A DNA stretch of 64,000 nt from JAHEGP01 sp963792875 (GCA_963792875.1 CAWBXV010000009.1:1-64000), one strand, 5' to 3'; positions 1 to 7,172 are shown, numbered from the stretch's first letter. Translations and numbers: made by a program. Notes: a model not told the origin generated them from the sequence alone.

Positions 1-217
1 ACCCGGGCGGCGGCCTCGCTGCTGCCGCTGACGCGCTCCAGGGCCTCGGCCGGGGTGCTGGCGCCGACCGCGCGGGTGGCGATGTCGACGATGGTCGCGG
101 CCGCCTCGGCGCCGGGCCTGCCGTGAAACTTCCGCTTCAGCCAGTTTCGGCCAGGCCGACGGCCTCGGCGATGGCGACGGCGCCGCTGGTCACGGCGGTG
201 ATGGTGATGGGGTCCAC
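1..217 (-). pseudogene. Phage holin-like / lysis-module protein, partial and frameshifted
   Basis: Leftward reading from a GTG at 217, preceded by a GAGGAGAG ribosome site, gives VDPITITAVTSGAVAIAEAVG, a short hydrophobic start of the kind seen in small phage lysis-module proteins. The frame hits a stop after about 27 codons, but one base over it continues as WLKRKFHG and then an Ala-rich acidic helix to the window edge. I read this as one gene with a single-base frameshift near 140-150. It overlaps the end of the upstream gene by 28 bases, as in a compact late operon. The hydrophobic start suggests a holin or membrane protein, but the family is not certain and the C-terminus is outside the window. 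Confidence 0.4.
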
Positions 218-819
218 AGGTCGCTCTCCTCGATCAGGGTGTAGTCAAAGGCGTTGCCGTGCCGCCGGGCGTGCTGGCGGCATAGGGCCATGAGCAGGTG
301 GTAGTCGCCGCTGTCCGGGATCACCTGGCAGCCCGCGCTCCAGCGGTCGACGGTAGCGGGCACGTCGTAGCTGTCGGCGGCGCGGTGGCAGTTGATGCCG
401 AACACGCCGTAGTCGCGGCCGGCGCCGTCGAGCGCGTCGTCGCGGTCGTCATCGCGGCTGACCCAGCACGGGCTGTGCTGCACCAGGGCCTCGTAGCGGT
501 CGCGGTGCCGCCCCATGCGCCACAGCCGGCGGTGGTGGCCGGGCAGCAGCCGGGCGGTGCCGCGGCGGGGGTTCATCGGGTGGCGGCGCCAGTAGCTGCC
601 GGGGTCGGTGGTGCAGGCGACGGTCACCAGGTTGCGGCTGCCGCGCTGGTGCCAGATCGCGCACAGAGTGTCGTTGAAGGTGTTGGCGTCGCGCTCCCGG
701 GCGCTGCCGTCGCCGGCGCGCACGCCGACCAGGTTGATGGCCCACTCCCGGGTGTCGAGCGGCAGCTCCCGCCGCACCAGGCTGATGTGCAGGCGGGCAT
801 AGTTGATGCCGTCGATCAC
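190..819 (-). CDS. Phage lysis-region protein with YkuD-like H...SxGC motif
   Basis: A 209-residue protein starting at GTG 819, overlapping the upstream stop as GTGA. Near residues 145-170 it has GINCHRAA followed about 17 residues later by WSAGCQV. This spacing and the S-x-G-C core resemble the catalytic motif of L,D-transpeptidases (YkuD fold). Other recognisable blocks are TTDPGSYW and an acidic DDDRDD stretch. Related proteins are common beside phage lysis genes, and I infer a peptidoglycan-acting or lysis role. There is no signal peptide, so export would need the holin. The family link rests on the motif only; a structural prophage protein without enzyme activity is the main alternative. 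Confidence 0.6.
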   Translation of the reverse strand: MIDGINYARLHISLVRRELPLDTREWAINLVGVRAGDGSARERDANTFNDTLCAIWHQRGSRNLVTVACTTDPGSYWRRHPMNPRRGTARLLPGHHRRLWRMGRHRDRYEALVQHSPCWVSRDDDRDDALDGAGRDYGVFGINCHRAADSYDVPATVDRWSAGCQVIPDSGDYHLLMALCRQHARRHGNAFDYTLIEESDLWTPSPSPP

Positions 820-1213
820 CGCGGCGCCTCCCGGCGCTGCGCCGCCGCGGCGCCGGCCGGGCGGTCCAGCCAGCCGTCGATGGTGCTCAGGCTGGCGAAG
901 AAGCTCACCGCGCTGACCAGCAGGCCGATCACCAGCATGGCGCCGGCGCCGGTCCAGAACAGCTGGCTGATGCGGTGGTTGAGCGCCTGGTGCTGCTCCT
1001 GCAGGCGCTGCAGGGCCTCCACCGTGCGGTGGCTGTCGCCCTGGATGCCGTGGACGTCCTGGGCGACCACCTCGATGCGGGTGGTGAGGCTGGCGACGCC
1101 GGCCTCCAGCCGGCCGATGCGCGGCAGGCGCGCTCCAGGGTGTCGGTGCGGTGTTCGACGCGGGCGAGTCGCTCGCCCATGGCGGTGAATCGCATCTCTG
1201 GGATGTCGGTCAT
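816..1213 (-). pseudogene. Phage coiled-coil membrane protein (XhlA/holin-like), frameshifted
   Basis: From ATG 1213 the frame gives MTDIPEMRFTAMGERLARVE and then leaves frame around 1115-1130. One base over, it continues as RIGRLEAGVASLTTRIEVVA, a heptad-rich helix, then a membrane segment (GAGAMLVIGLLVSAVSFFA) and a short basic tail ending at 816. The layout of an N-terminal coiled coil with a C-terminal membrane hairpin is like the XhlA/holin-associated proteins of phage lysis cassettes. Its stop overlaps the next gene's GTG start, and its start overlaps the end of the Mor-like gene, so this is a coupled late operon. The frameshift is inferred from continuity of the protein on both sides. 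Confidence 0.5.
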
Positions 1214-1610
1214 GTACTCTGCTGCCTTGCAGGGCGGCCTGAGGCGGCGCGCCGCAGCCCGAAAACCGGCGGCGGCGCGTGCCACCCCCTGGCAGATCCA
1301 GCGCACCGTGCGCTCGGCCAGGCCGTACTTCAGCGCCACCGCGCGGGCCGGCGCGCCGGCGGCGCGGTCGGCCGATGCTGCGCGTTGCGCCGCCTGCACG
1401 AGCTGACTCCTGGATAAGGTAAAGGACCAACCGCCGAGGGCCGCGCTCAGTTTTTTGCCGCGGGGCAGCCGATCAGGCGGGCGATGGGGTGGTCGGCCGG
1501 GCATGGCGGCGGGGACGTACAGCTGGGTGCCGTGGTAGCGGTCTGCAGGGCGTACAGCTCGTCGCGGGCAGCACGTCGAGCAGTTCGTACTCGTAGGCCA
1601 GGCGCGGCGC
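1211..1610 (-). pseudogene. Mor/C-family late transcription activator, multiply frameshifted
   Basis: Pieces of one protein appear in order across the reading frames: LAYEYELLDVLP, RDELYALQTAT, HGTQLYVPAAMP, ADHPIARLIGCPAAK, KLSAALGGWSFTLSRSQ, and a helix-turn-helix reading RAVALKYGLAERTVRWICQG. This order and spacing are those of the Mor transcription activator family (Mu Mor/C), with the central dimerisation segment and the C-terminal HTH. At least three single-base shifts are needed to join them. One reading frame ends in a TGA overlapping the ATG of the next gene (ATGA). It sits between the resolvase and lysis genes, where such activators switch on late phage genes. No clear start codon is seen near 1600, perhaps because of another indel. 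Confidence 0.6.
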
Positions 1611-1611
1611 C

Positions 1612-2113
1612 CTACCAGTGATCGTGGCCGAAGCGGGCGATGAGGATGGCGTCGGCGCGGCCGCCGTCGGCCTTGCGGTGCAGATTGGCCCGCGGGTAGA
1701 GCTGCAGCGCACGGTGCGGGCGTAGTCCTTGGGGCGCCGCGTCAGGCCGGCGCGGGCCTTCCAGGTGGCCGGGGCGACGAAGCGCAGCGGCAGGCCCAGC
1801 ACCTGGACGGTCGCCTCGACCACGCCGAAGCCGCGGCCGAAGTTGAACATGGTCTGGGCGCCCATGGTGCGGCGCCGGGGGCCGGTGCCGGGCATGGCGT
1901 TGACCTGTTCGAGCACCACCAGGTCGGGGTCGGCGTGGCGCAGGAGTCGGCACGCCCACCGGGTTGACGCGCTGCCGGCCGGTGCGGTCGGTGACGGGGG
2001 CATGTCGTGCAGGCGTGCAGCTCGTTGCCGTGCAGCACGGCGATGGCGCCGCTGATGCCGGGGTCGATGCCGACGATGCGGGCCGGGCGCTGGGCCGAGG
2101 GGTTGCCGCTCAC
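1612..2113 (-). pseudogene. Phage RuvC-like Holliday junction resolvase, frameshifted
   Basis: Starts at GTG 2113 behind a strong GGAGG at seven bases, overlapping the upstream stop. The N-terminus ARIVGIDPGISGAIAVLHG is the first strand of the RuvC/RNase H fold with its catalytic Asp. After a frameshift near 1985-2005, another frame supplies ADPDLVVLEQVNAMPG (catalytic Glu strand), MGAQTMFNFGRGFGVVEA and LPLRFVAPATWKARAGL. After a second shift near 1700 it ends with HRKADGGRADAILIARFGHD, the C-terminal acidic cluster of the family. All blocks of a roughly 165-residue phage resolvase are therefore present but split. It would resolve replication or recombination intermediates before packaging. 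Confidence 0.7.
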
Positions 2114-2514
2114 GCCAGCGCCTCCGGGGACTCGGCTGCCAGCGGCCCGGTCAGGTCGGCGGCCGCCGGGTCGGGCCGCCCCCGGCCGCACCCCGGGGGA
2201 CTGCCCAACTGCAGCGCCGGGTGCCAGGTCTGCGTCTCGCAGCCGCTCACCTGACAGCGCCGCGCACGGCCATTGACCAGCAGGCCCTGCCCGCAGGCCC
2301 AGTGCAGCAGCGGCACCAGTGCCAGGCGGGCGGCCTCGCGGCGGTGGCCCTCCAACTGGCCCTGGGCGGTGAAGCGGACCAGTTCGGCGGCGGTGAAACC
2401 CGGGTTGCGGGCCACCAGCGCGACCACGCCGGCCCAGGTGAGCGGGCCGCGCTCGGTCGAGCCGCGTTCGGTCAGCCCGCACGCGGTCGCGGCGGCCGTT
2501 GCAGCTTGCGTCAT
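2110..2514 (-). CDS. Hypothetical phage early protein with paired-cysteine tail
   Basis: About 134 residues if started at ATG 2514 (an in-frame ATG at 2523 is the alternative; neither has a clear ribosome site). I do not recognise a named family. The middle, from GPLTWAGVVALVARNPG through FTAAELVRFTA to RLALVPLLHWACGQGLLV, could form a small winged-helix fold. It is followed by RCQVSGCETQTWHP, which could hold a metal or disulphide. It stops inside the GTGA that starts the RuvC-like gene, so the two are translationally coupled and probably work in the same replication/recombination stage. Function unknown. Confidence 0.55.
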   Translation of the reverse strand: MTQAATAAATACGLTERGSTERGPLTWAGVVALVARNPGFTAAELVRFTAQGQLEGHRREAARLALVPLLHWACGQGLLVNGRARRCQVSGCETQTWHPALQLGSPPGCGRGRPDPAAADLTGPLAAESPEALA

Positions 2515-2617
2515 ACACAGCATTCCATATTTTCAGCCATTACATAACAGTATTATTCTACGCATTTCAAGTTCTATTTACACAATTTATTTTGCCTAAA
2601 TTGTATATTTGATTTGT
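2515..2617. promoter_or_regulatory. AT-rich phage intergenic gap with inverted repeat
   Basis: This roughly 100-base gap is strikingly AT-rich inside otherwise GC-rich DNA. It holds an inverted repeat with arms ACAATTTA (2582-2589) and TAAATTGT (2597-2604) around a 7-base loop. It lies between the end of the P-like gene and the start of the next leftward gene. It may be a promoter/operator for the downstream block or a weak terminator; the sequence does not decide between them. Confidence 0.4.
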
Positions 2618-3097
2618 CTAAGCGGTATTTTGTCCCTCGAAAAGCGCCCTGAGGCGGGCCAGATGCTCCCGCCCGACCTCGCGCGACCGGTCGGAGCCGG
2701 CCGCAGGCAGCCCTTCAGCGGGCGGCAGCCGCCTGGGCAGCACCTCCTCGATCGGGCGGAAGCTGAGGTGGCTGCGGGCGGTATCGGGGTGCACCGGCCG
2801 CCGGGCCAGCGCGATGAACTCGGGCAGGCTGGGCGGCCAGGCGTTGTCCCTGCGCTGGCCGCGGGCGCAGGCGTCGACAGCGGCCTGGATCTCGCTGCGG
2901 CTCAGCCCCACCTCGCGGAAGCGGGCCAGCCAGCCGCGCTGCAGCAGCCGCGCCTCGTCCTGGCTGGGCGCCATGGCGGCCTTCCACGCCGTCGGCCAGA
3001 TGACGTGCAGGGCGGCCCAGAGGTCGTCCATGCGGGCCTCGTCGCCGGCGTCCATGCCGCTGGCGCGGACCTCGGCCGGCGCCGGCTCAGAAGGCAT
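2618..3097 (-). CDS. Phage replication protein P-like (helicase loader)
   Basis: A 159-residue protein. The start ATG 3097 overlaps the end of the O-like gene, as usual for an O-P pair. The core from MDDLWAALHVIWPTAW through GWLARFREVGLSRSEIQAAV to AWPPSLPEFIALARRP matches the conserved region of the phage replication protein P family, which brings the host DnaB helicase to the O-bound origin. The C-terminal third is charged and low in complexity, ending RALFEGQNTA. An internal start at the MDAGDEARMDDL methionines is possible. Pairing with an iteron-bearing O-like gene directly upstream is the strongest support. Confidence 0.7.
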   Translation of the reverse strand: MPSEPAPAEVRASGMDAGDEARMDDLWAALHVIWPTAWKAAMAPSQDEARLLQRGWLARFREVGLSRSEIQAAVDACARGQRRDNAWPPSLPEFIALARRPVHPDTARSHLSFRPIEEVLPRRLPPAEGLPAAGSDRSREVGREHLARLRALFEGQNTA

Positions 3098-4004
3098 CGT
3101 CGGGATCGCCGTCCCAGATGCCCGCGGGGGCCCTGGCGACGCTGTCGAGGATGCGGCGCATGGCGGCGGTCGACTGGCTGATGCGGCGCCCGTCCGGGCC
3201 AACCCATCGCTCGCTTTCCCGGGCCTGCCGGTCATTGGCCTGCTCCCGCTTCCACTGGTTCCTGGCGTGGCTGGCAAAGGTGGCGGCCCAGCTGTGGCGG
3301 CTGGCGCCGCGGTCGGACCAGTACTGGCGGAACTCCCACACCAGCTGCCGGGAAAACGCCACCGGAATGGCGTGATCGACCGCCAGGCGATCGAGCTGGC
3401 GCGCGTCCGGCTCCCAGTCTGGCGGGATGCGCAGGGGGCGGTTCTCGGACGGGCGCCGCTGGCGCGGGGCGGCCGTGCCCCCGCCACCCCCCCTATCAAC
3501 TTCTTCTTTGAAGTTATTGGTCTTTATATCTTTATCAGGTAGATAAGCAGGCAGACCCGACATCGGCGCGTGGTGCCGATCAATCGGCGTGTGGTGCCGA
3601 TCGCCCGCATCGCTCATCGGCGCGTGGTGCCGATCAATCGGCAGATGGCGCCGATCGCCCGCATCACTCATCGGCGCCTGGTGCCGATCAATCGGCAGGT
3701 GGCGCCGATCGAGGGGCGCCTCGGGCGCTCCCCACCCGAGGGCCCGGCGGCTCAAGCGGAGGCCCGGGCGGGGGTGTTTGCGCTCCTCGACCAACGCCTG
3801 TTCGACCATCCGCTTGAGCTTGTCGTGCAGGGCCCTGGACGATATGCGGCAGGCGGCCTGCAGGTCCTTGCGGCGGATACCTGCCCAGCCGTCGGCATCG
3901 CTGCACACGAGCAAGGCGACCGCAATCAGCAGCTGGTACGGATCGTCGATCGGTCCCGCAAAAAGCGCCCGCAGGCGCGCCACTGCCGCCGTCTCGTCAT
4001 CCAT
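3087..4004 (-). CDS. Phage replication initiator O-like protein with origin repeats inside
   Basis: 305 residues from ATG 4004, with a GGGAGG ribosome site. The N-terminal part (about 20-95) has a winged-helix look, with IRRKDLQAACRISSRALHDK and KRMVEQALVEERKHP. Residues about 100-150 are three copies of an 18-residue repeat (RHLPIDRHxAPMSDAGDR type) encoded by the iteron array. The C-terminal part, FSRQLVWEFRQYWSDRG followed by WAATFASHARNQWKR, resembles the DnaT/DnaB-interacting domain of phage initiators. As in lambda O, the protein probably binds repeats within its own gene to start replication. It is transcribed away from the repressor. Confidence 0.75.
   Translation of the reverse strand: MDDETAAVARLRALFAGPIDDPYQLLIAVALLVCSDADGWAGIRRKDLQAACRISSRALHDKLKRMVEQALVEERKHPRPGLRLSRRALGWGAPEAPLDRRHLPIDRHQAPMSDAGDRRHLPIDRHHAPMSDAGDRHHTPIDRHHAPMSGLPAYLPDKDIKTNNFKEEVDRGGGGGTAAPRQRRPSENRPLRIPPDWEPDARQLDRLAVDHAIPVAFSRQLVWEFRQYWSDRGASRHSWAATFASHARNQWKREQANDRQARESERWVGPDGRRISQSTAAMRRILDSVARAPAGIWDGDPDDAF
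3562..3709. repeat. Phage replication origin: six palindromic iterons
   Basis: Six 19-base sites of the form ATCGGC-N7-GCCGAT lie at 3562-3580, 3583-3601, 3616-3634, 3637-3655, 3670-3688 and 3691-3709. They come as three pairs, 2 bases apart within a pair and 14 bases between pairs, so the whole is a 54-base unit repeated three times in frame with the O-like gene. Palindromic iterons inside an initiator gene are the lambda-type origin arrangement. The 7-base centres vary slightly (gcgtggt, gtgtggt, agatggc, gcctggt, aggtggc) while the outer hexamers are invariant, which points to protein binding as the constraint. Confidence 0.8.
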
Positions 4005-4124
4005 CGCTCCCTCCCTTTGTGGTTGTTCGCCGTGCGGAGCGGCGCCGGCCCGCGGCCGATCCGACCAGACTACCGCTTTAGCTAGGCTGATCCCTGGTCT
4101 ATGATGAACATTTCCGGCATCGGC

Positions 4125-4153
4125 TTTACCGGGTCCTATTTCGGCCTTAAAAT
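4125..4153 (+). promoter_or_regulatory. Predicted repressor promoter (sigma-70 type)
   Basis: TTTACC at 4125-4130 and TAAAAT at 4148-4153 are separated by exactly 17 bases, upstream of the CI-like gene. The 188-base region between the divergent O-like and repressor genes should also hold the leftward early promoter and the operators. Short related sequences around CGGCTTTACCGG and GGCCTTAAAATTTGCC are candidate operators, but no clear pair stands out. Confidence 0.5.
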
Positions 4154-4192
4154 TTGCCGGTTTTGTCATGCCCCACCAATGGAGGCTACCGC

Positions 4193-4900
4193 ATGGCCCA
4201 TGTAGACCCGCGAGACCGGGTCAGCGCCGCAGTCGAACTCGGCCGCCGCCTGCGCAGCGAGCGCAAGCGCCAGCGCATCACCCAGAAGGTGCTCTCGCAG
4301 ACGGTCGGCTGCGCCCAGCAGACGGTGCTCGACCTGGAGAACGGCAACGTCGAGTACAGCCGCTACCTGCCTGCGATCGCCGAGGCGCTGGGCGTATCGG
4401 TGCGCTGGTTGGAGACCGGCGAGGGCCCGCCCGAGCGCCCCGACACCGAGGGCATCCCGATCGGCGTGGTGCAGTGGGACTACTTCACCGCGGCCGCCAC
4501 CCCCGGCGAGCCGCTGCCCAAGCCCACCGACTGGCTGGAGGGCTGCCCGGTCAGGCACTCGGCCGATACGGTGTGCGTCATCGCCGACGATGCCGCGGCC
4601 TTTGCCATGGAGGGAGAGGTGCGCACCGGGCAGTGGCTGTTCGTCGACCGCCAGCGCCACGACGACGGCCTGGTGGTGGTGATCATGGCCGGCTGGCGGC
4701 GGGCCGAACTGCGCCAGCTGACCTCGATCAGCGGCCGCTGCTACCTCAAGACCACCAATCCCGAACTGCCGACGTCGCTGATACCGGTGGCCCTGCTGAC
4801 CACCCGCGACCAGTACCTGAGGGCGCTGCAGGCATCCGGCCAGGAGTGCCCGCCGGCCCTGTGCCTGGGCCGCGTCGTGTTCCAGGGGGTGCCGCGCTAG
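4193..4900 (+). CDS. CI-type prophage repressor with degenerate S24 domain
   Basis: 235 residues from ATG 4193 behind GGAGG at seven bases. Residues about 10-68 are an XRE-family HTH (ITQKVLSQTVGCAQQTVLDLE, then IAEALGVSVRWLETGEG). The C-terminal half follows the LexA/S24 dimerisation fold as in P22 C2: VCVIADDAAAFAMEGEVRTG, WLFVDR, VVVIMAGWRRAELRQL, and CYLKTTNPELP. The Ser of the usual G-D-S-M motif is replaced by Ala, and the expected catalytic Lys position reads Arg/Gln, so RecA-stimulated self-cleavage looks impossible. Being divergent from the replication genes fits the role of lysogeny repressor. Induction would then need an antirepressor or another signal. Confidence 0.8.
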   Translation: MAHVDPRDRVSAAVELGRRLRSERKRQRITQKVLSQTVGCAQQTVLDLENGNVEYSRYLPAIAEALGVSVRWLETGEGPPERPDTEGIPIGVVQWDYFTAAATPGEPLPKPTDWLEGCPVRHSADTVCVIADDAAAFAMEGEVRTGQWLFVDRQRHDDGLVVVIMAGWRRAELRQLTSISGRCYLKTTNPELPTSLIPVALLTTRDQYLRALQASGQECPPALCLGRVVFQGVPR

Positions 4901-4934
4901 TTCGGAGCGCCGGCCTGCGCCGGCCCGCCGGGGC

Positions 4935-4969
4935 ACTCCCCGCCCCGCCCTGAACTCCCCGCCCCGCCC
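4935..4969. repeat. 16-base direct repeat after repressor gene
   Basis: ACTCCCCGCCCCGCCC occurs at 4935-4950 and again at 4954-4969, in the GC-rich gap after the repressor. A self-complementary GCCGGC...GCCGGC hairpin lies just upstream (about 4911-4926), with no T run. It may help end repressor transcription. The rest of the 4901-5138 gap turns AT-rich toward 5060-5135, where the promoter of the recombination genes should lie (TATCAT near 5104 is a possible -10). Confidence 0.35.
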
Positions 4970-5138
4970 CCATAACGCCTCCCCGATACCTGCCCGCCGC
5001 GGCGCGGCGCGGTGCTGCCGCTGCGCCTGAGCACACCTCAGCCTGGTGCAGCGGGCGGAATAGTGCCATTAAATACCGCTTCTACACAACTATATGTTTG
5101 GTCTATCATTGCATTCACTTTGTATGTGGAGGCATGTC

Positions 5139-6119
5139 ATGGCTTTAATACGTTTCGACATATCCAACAGCTCGGTCACTGCTGACTTCAGCCCTGCCAG
5201 CCCGCGAGCGGGGCGCTACGCCGGCGTCGCCGAGGCCGACTATTTCGCGGCGGCCGCCGTCAACGCCTCGACCCTCAAGCACATGGGCCGCTCGCCGCTG
5301 CACTGCCAGGCCGCCATGAACGACCCGCAGCGGCAGGACACCGAGGCCCAGCGCGTCGGCCGCCTGGTGCACTGCGCGGTGCTGGAGCCCGCACGCTTTG
5401 CGGCCGACTACTGCCGGGCGCCCGACCCGGCCGAGCACCCCGCGGCGCTGCTCGATCACGCGGCGTTCAAGGCCCGGGCGCGGGACCTGGGACTGAAAGT
5501 GACGGGCACCAAGGCCGAGCTCAAGGCGCGCATTCTGGAGGCCGACCCCGAGGTGCTGTTCTGGGAGGACCACGCCCAGGGGCTGGTCGAGGGGCGCGAG
5601 GCGCTCAAGGCCGATCACTGGCATCTGGCGCAGGCGGTGCTGGCGTCGGTGGGCGGCAACGACAAGGCCCGCGCGGCGCTGACGGGCGGCGTCGCCGAGG
5701 AGACGCTGGTGTGGCTGGACGGCCCCACCGGCCTGCTCGCCAAGGCCCGCCTGGACTACTACCGCGAGGACCTGGGCGTGGTGTTCGACGTCAAGACCAC
5801 CGAGGACGCGCGGCCCGAGGCCGTGGCCCGCGATATCCTCAAGTGGGGCTACCACGTCAGCGCCGCCCACTACCTGGCAGGCCTGGAGGCGCTGGGCCTG
5901 CCGGCCGAGCAGTTCGCCTGGATCTTTGTCGAGAAGAAGGCGCCCTTTGCGGTCGGACTGTACGTCGCCAGCGCCGGCATGCTCGACCGCGGCCGCGAGC
6001 TGTGCCGCCAGTACCTGGGCGATTTCGCCCGCTGCCGGCTGTCGGGGGTCTGGCCCGGCTACGCCGGGGCGTTCCAGCCCATCGATCTGCCCGCGTGGGC
6101 GCAGCGAGGCAGCTCGTGA
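5139..6119 (+). CDS. Phage RecE-like PD-(D/E)XK exonuclease with SAP insert
   Basis: 326 residues. ATG 5139 is chosen because GGAGG lies six to seven bases before it. N-terminal NASTLKHMGRSPLHCQAAM and RVGRLVHCAVLEP are typical of the exodeoxyribonuclease VIII/DUF3799 family. The nuclease core is E188 (VAEETLVWL), D206 (KARLDYY) and D217-x-K219 (VVFDVKTT), followed by GYHVSAAHYLAGLE. Residues about 114-137 (RARDLGLKVTGTKAELKARI) look like a SAP DNA-binding motif inserted between the N-terminal region and the catalytic core. The enzyme would resect double-strand ends to give 3' tails for the ERF annealase encoded next. First gene of the rightward recombination operon. Confidence 0.8.
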   Translation: MALIRFDISNSSVTADFSPASPRAGRYAGVAEADYFAAAAVNASTLKHMGRSPLHCQAAMNDPQRQDTEAQRVGRLVHCAVLEPARFAADYCRAPDPAEHPAALLDHAAFKARARDLGLKVTGTKAELKARILEADPEVLFWEDHAQGLVEGREALKADHWHLAQAVLASVGGNDKARAALTGGVAEETLVWLDGPTGLLAKARLDYYREDLGVVFDVKTTEDARPEAVARDILKWGYHVSAAHYLAGLEALGLPAEQFAWIFVEKKAPFAVGLYVASAGMLDRGRELCRQYLGDFARCRLSGVWPGYAGAFQPIDLPAWAQRGSS

Positions 6120-6202
6120 AGCGCCCGACCGCCCCCGCCTCGCCGACTGCAACCGCCGCGCGGCCTTGCCGGCCCGCGCGTTCGATACCTGAGGAGATCG
6201 CC

Positions 6203-6844
6203 ATGAAAGTCTATGCAGCCATCAACGCCGTGCAGCGCGAACTGGCTTCGGTGGGCATCGCCAAGGCCCAGCAGAATCATCACGACCGCTATCAGTTCCG
6301 CGGCATCGACGACGTCTACAACGCGCTGGCGCCGGCGCTCGCCCGGCACGGCCTGGTGATCCTGCCCCGCGTCACCGACCGCGAGGTGACCGAGCGCAGC
6401 AGCAGGAGCGGCGGCGCCATGTTCTACGTCGTGCTGCGCATCGAGTTCGATTTCGTCGCCGCCGAGGACGGCTCCACGCACACCGTGGTGGCCTTCGGCG
6501 AAGCCATGGACCGCTCGGACAAGGCCACCAACAAGGCCATGTCGGCCGCCTACAAGTACGCCGCCTTCCAGACCTTCTGCATCCCCACCGAGGGAGCGCC
6601 CGACGCCGATGCCGACACGCCCGAGGTCAGCCCGACGGCGCCGACGGTCGTGAGCACCGACCAGGCCGCCCGGCTCAAGGCCGCCCTCAAGGCGACCGGC
6701 GCCGACGTGGCCGCCTTCTGCGCGCACTTTCAGGTGCCATCGGTGGATCAGTTGGGCGCGACCCAGTTCGATCTGGCCAGCCGCCTGCTCGCCAGGAAGC
6801 AATCCCGGGTGGCCTCGGCCGCCGACCTCAATGACGCCCTCTAG
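6203..6844 (+). CDS. ERF-family single-strand annealing protein
   Basis: 213 residues from ATG 6203 with GAGGAG at six to seven bases. MKVYAAINAVQRELASVGIAK, HHDRYQFRGIDDVYNALAPAL, then GEAMDRSDKATNKAMSAAYKYA and TFCIPTEG are hallmark blocks of the ERF superfamily (phage P22 Erf). The protein would coat single strands made by the upstream RecE-like nuclease and anneal homologous strands, allowing genome circularisation and recombination without RecA. The C-terminal tail from about residue 150 (ADVAAFCAHFQVPSVDQLGA) resembles the small C-terminal helical domain often found in phage ERF and RecT proteins. It follows the exonuclease after about 80 bases. Confidence 0.9.
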   Translation: MKVYAAINAVQRELASVGIAKAQQNHHDRYQFRGIDDVYNALAPALARHGLVILPRVTDREVTERSSRSGGAMFYVVLRIEFDFVAAEDGSTHTVVAFGEAMDRSDKATNKAMSAAYKYAAFQTFCIPTEGAPDADADTPEVSPTAPTVVSTDQAARLKAALKATGADVAAFCAHFQVPSVDQLGATQFDLASRLLARKQSRVASAADLNDAL

Positions 6845-6854
6845 GAGCACCACG

Positions 6855-7172
6855 ATGCACACCGCCCAAGCGGCCCCCGCCGAAGACCCCAGCGAACTCT
6901 CCCAGGTCCGGGCCGCCGCCCTGGCCGCCGGCTCCACCTACGAGGCCCTCATGGCCGAACATGGCGGCGCGCTGGTCGCGCTCGAGAAGGTGGCACCGCT
7001 GCTGGGCTTGAGCGCCGGGCGCGCCACCCACCTGGCCGGCCGCGGCGGCCTGCCGGTGCCGGCCTTCAAGCTCGGCAGCGTCAAATCGCCCTGGCTGGTG
7101 CACCTGTTCGACGTGGCCTGCCGGGTCGATGCGCTGCGCATCGCCGGGGCCGGCCGGGCCGCGGCGCCATGA
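6855..7172 (+). CDS. PrtN-like (pyocin activator family) phage protein
   Basis: 105 residues from ATG 6855 with AGGAG at seven bases. After a variable N-terminus, the core (EALMAEHGGALVALEKVAPL, then LVHLFDVACRVDALRIAG) follows the pyocin activator PrtN pattern: a start like LMAxYGGxxxIxLExV, a central basic segment, and a C-terminal VHLxDLAxYxDxxR-type helix. In pyocin clusters PrtN activates late genes, but related short proteins also occur next to phage integrases. Here it sits between the annealase and the DUF4224/integrase genes, so a regulatory or excision-related DNA-binding role is inferred. The family match is moderate and the function is not proven. Confidence 0.55.
   Translation: MHTAQAAPAEDPSELSQVRAAALAAGSTYEALMAEHGGALVALEKVAPLLGLSAGRATHLAGRGGLPVPAFKLGSVKSPWLVHLFDVACRVDALRIAGAGRAAAP

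Noticed and set aside
3562..3709. CRISPR-like repeat array
   Set aside because: The units are short palindromes with 2- and 14-base spacers inside a coding frame, and no cas gene is near; replication iterons explain it.
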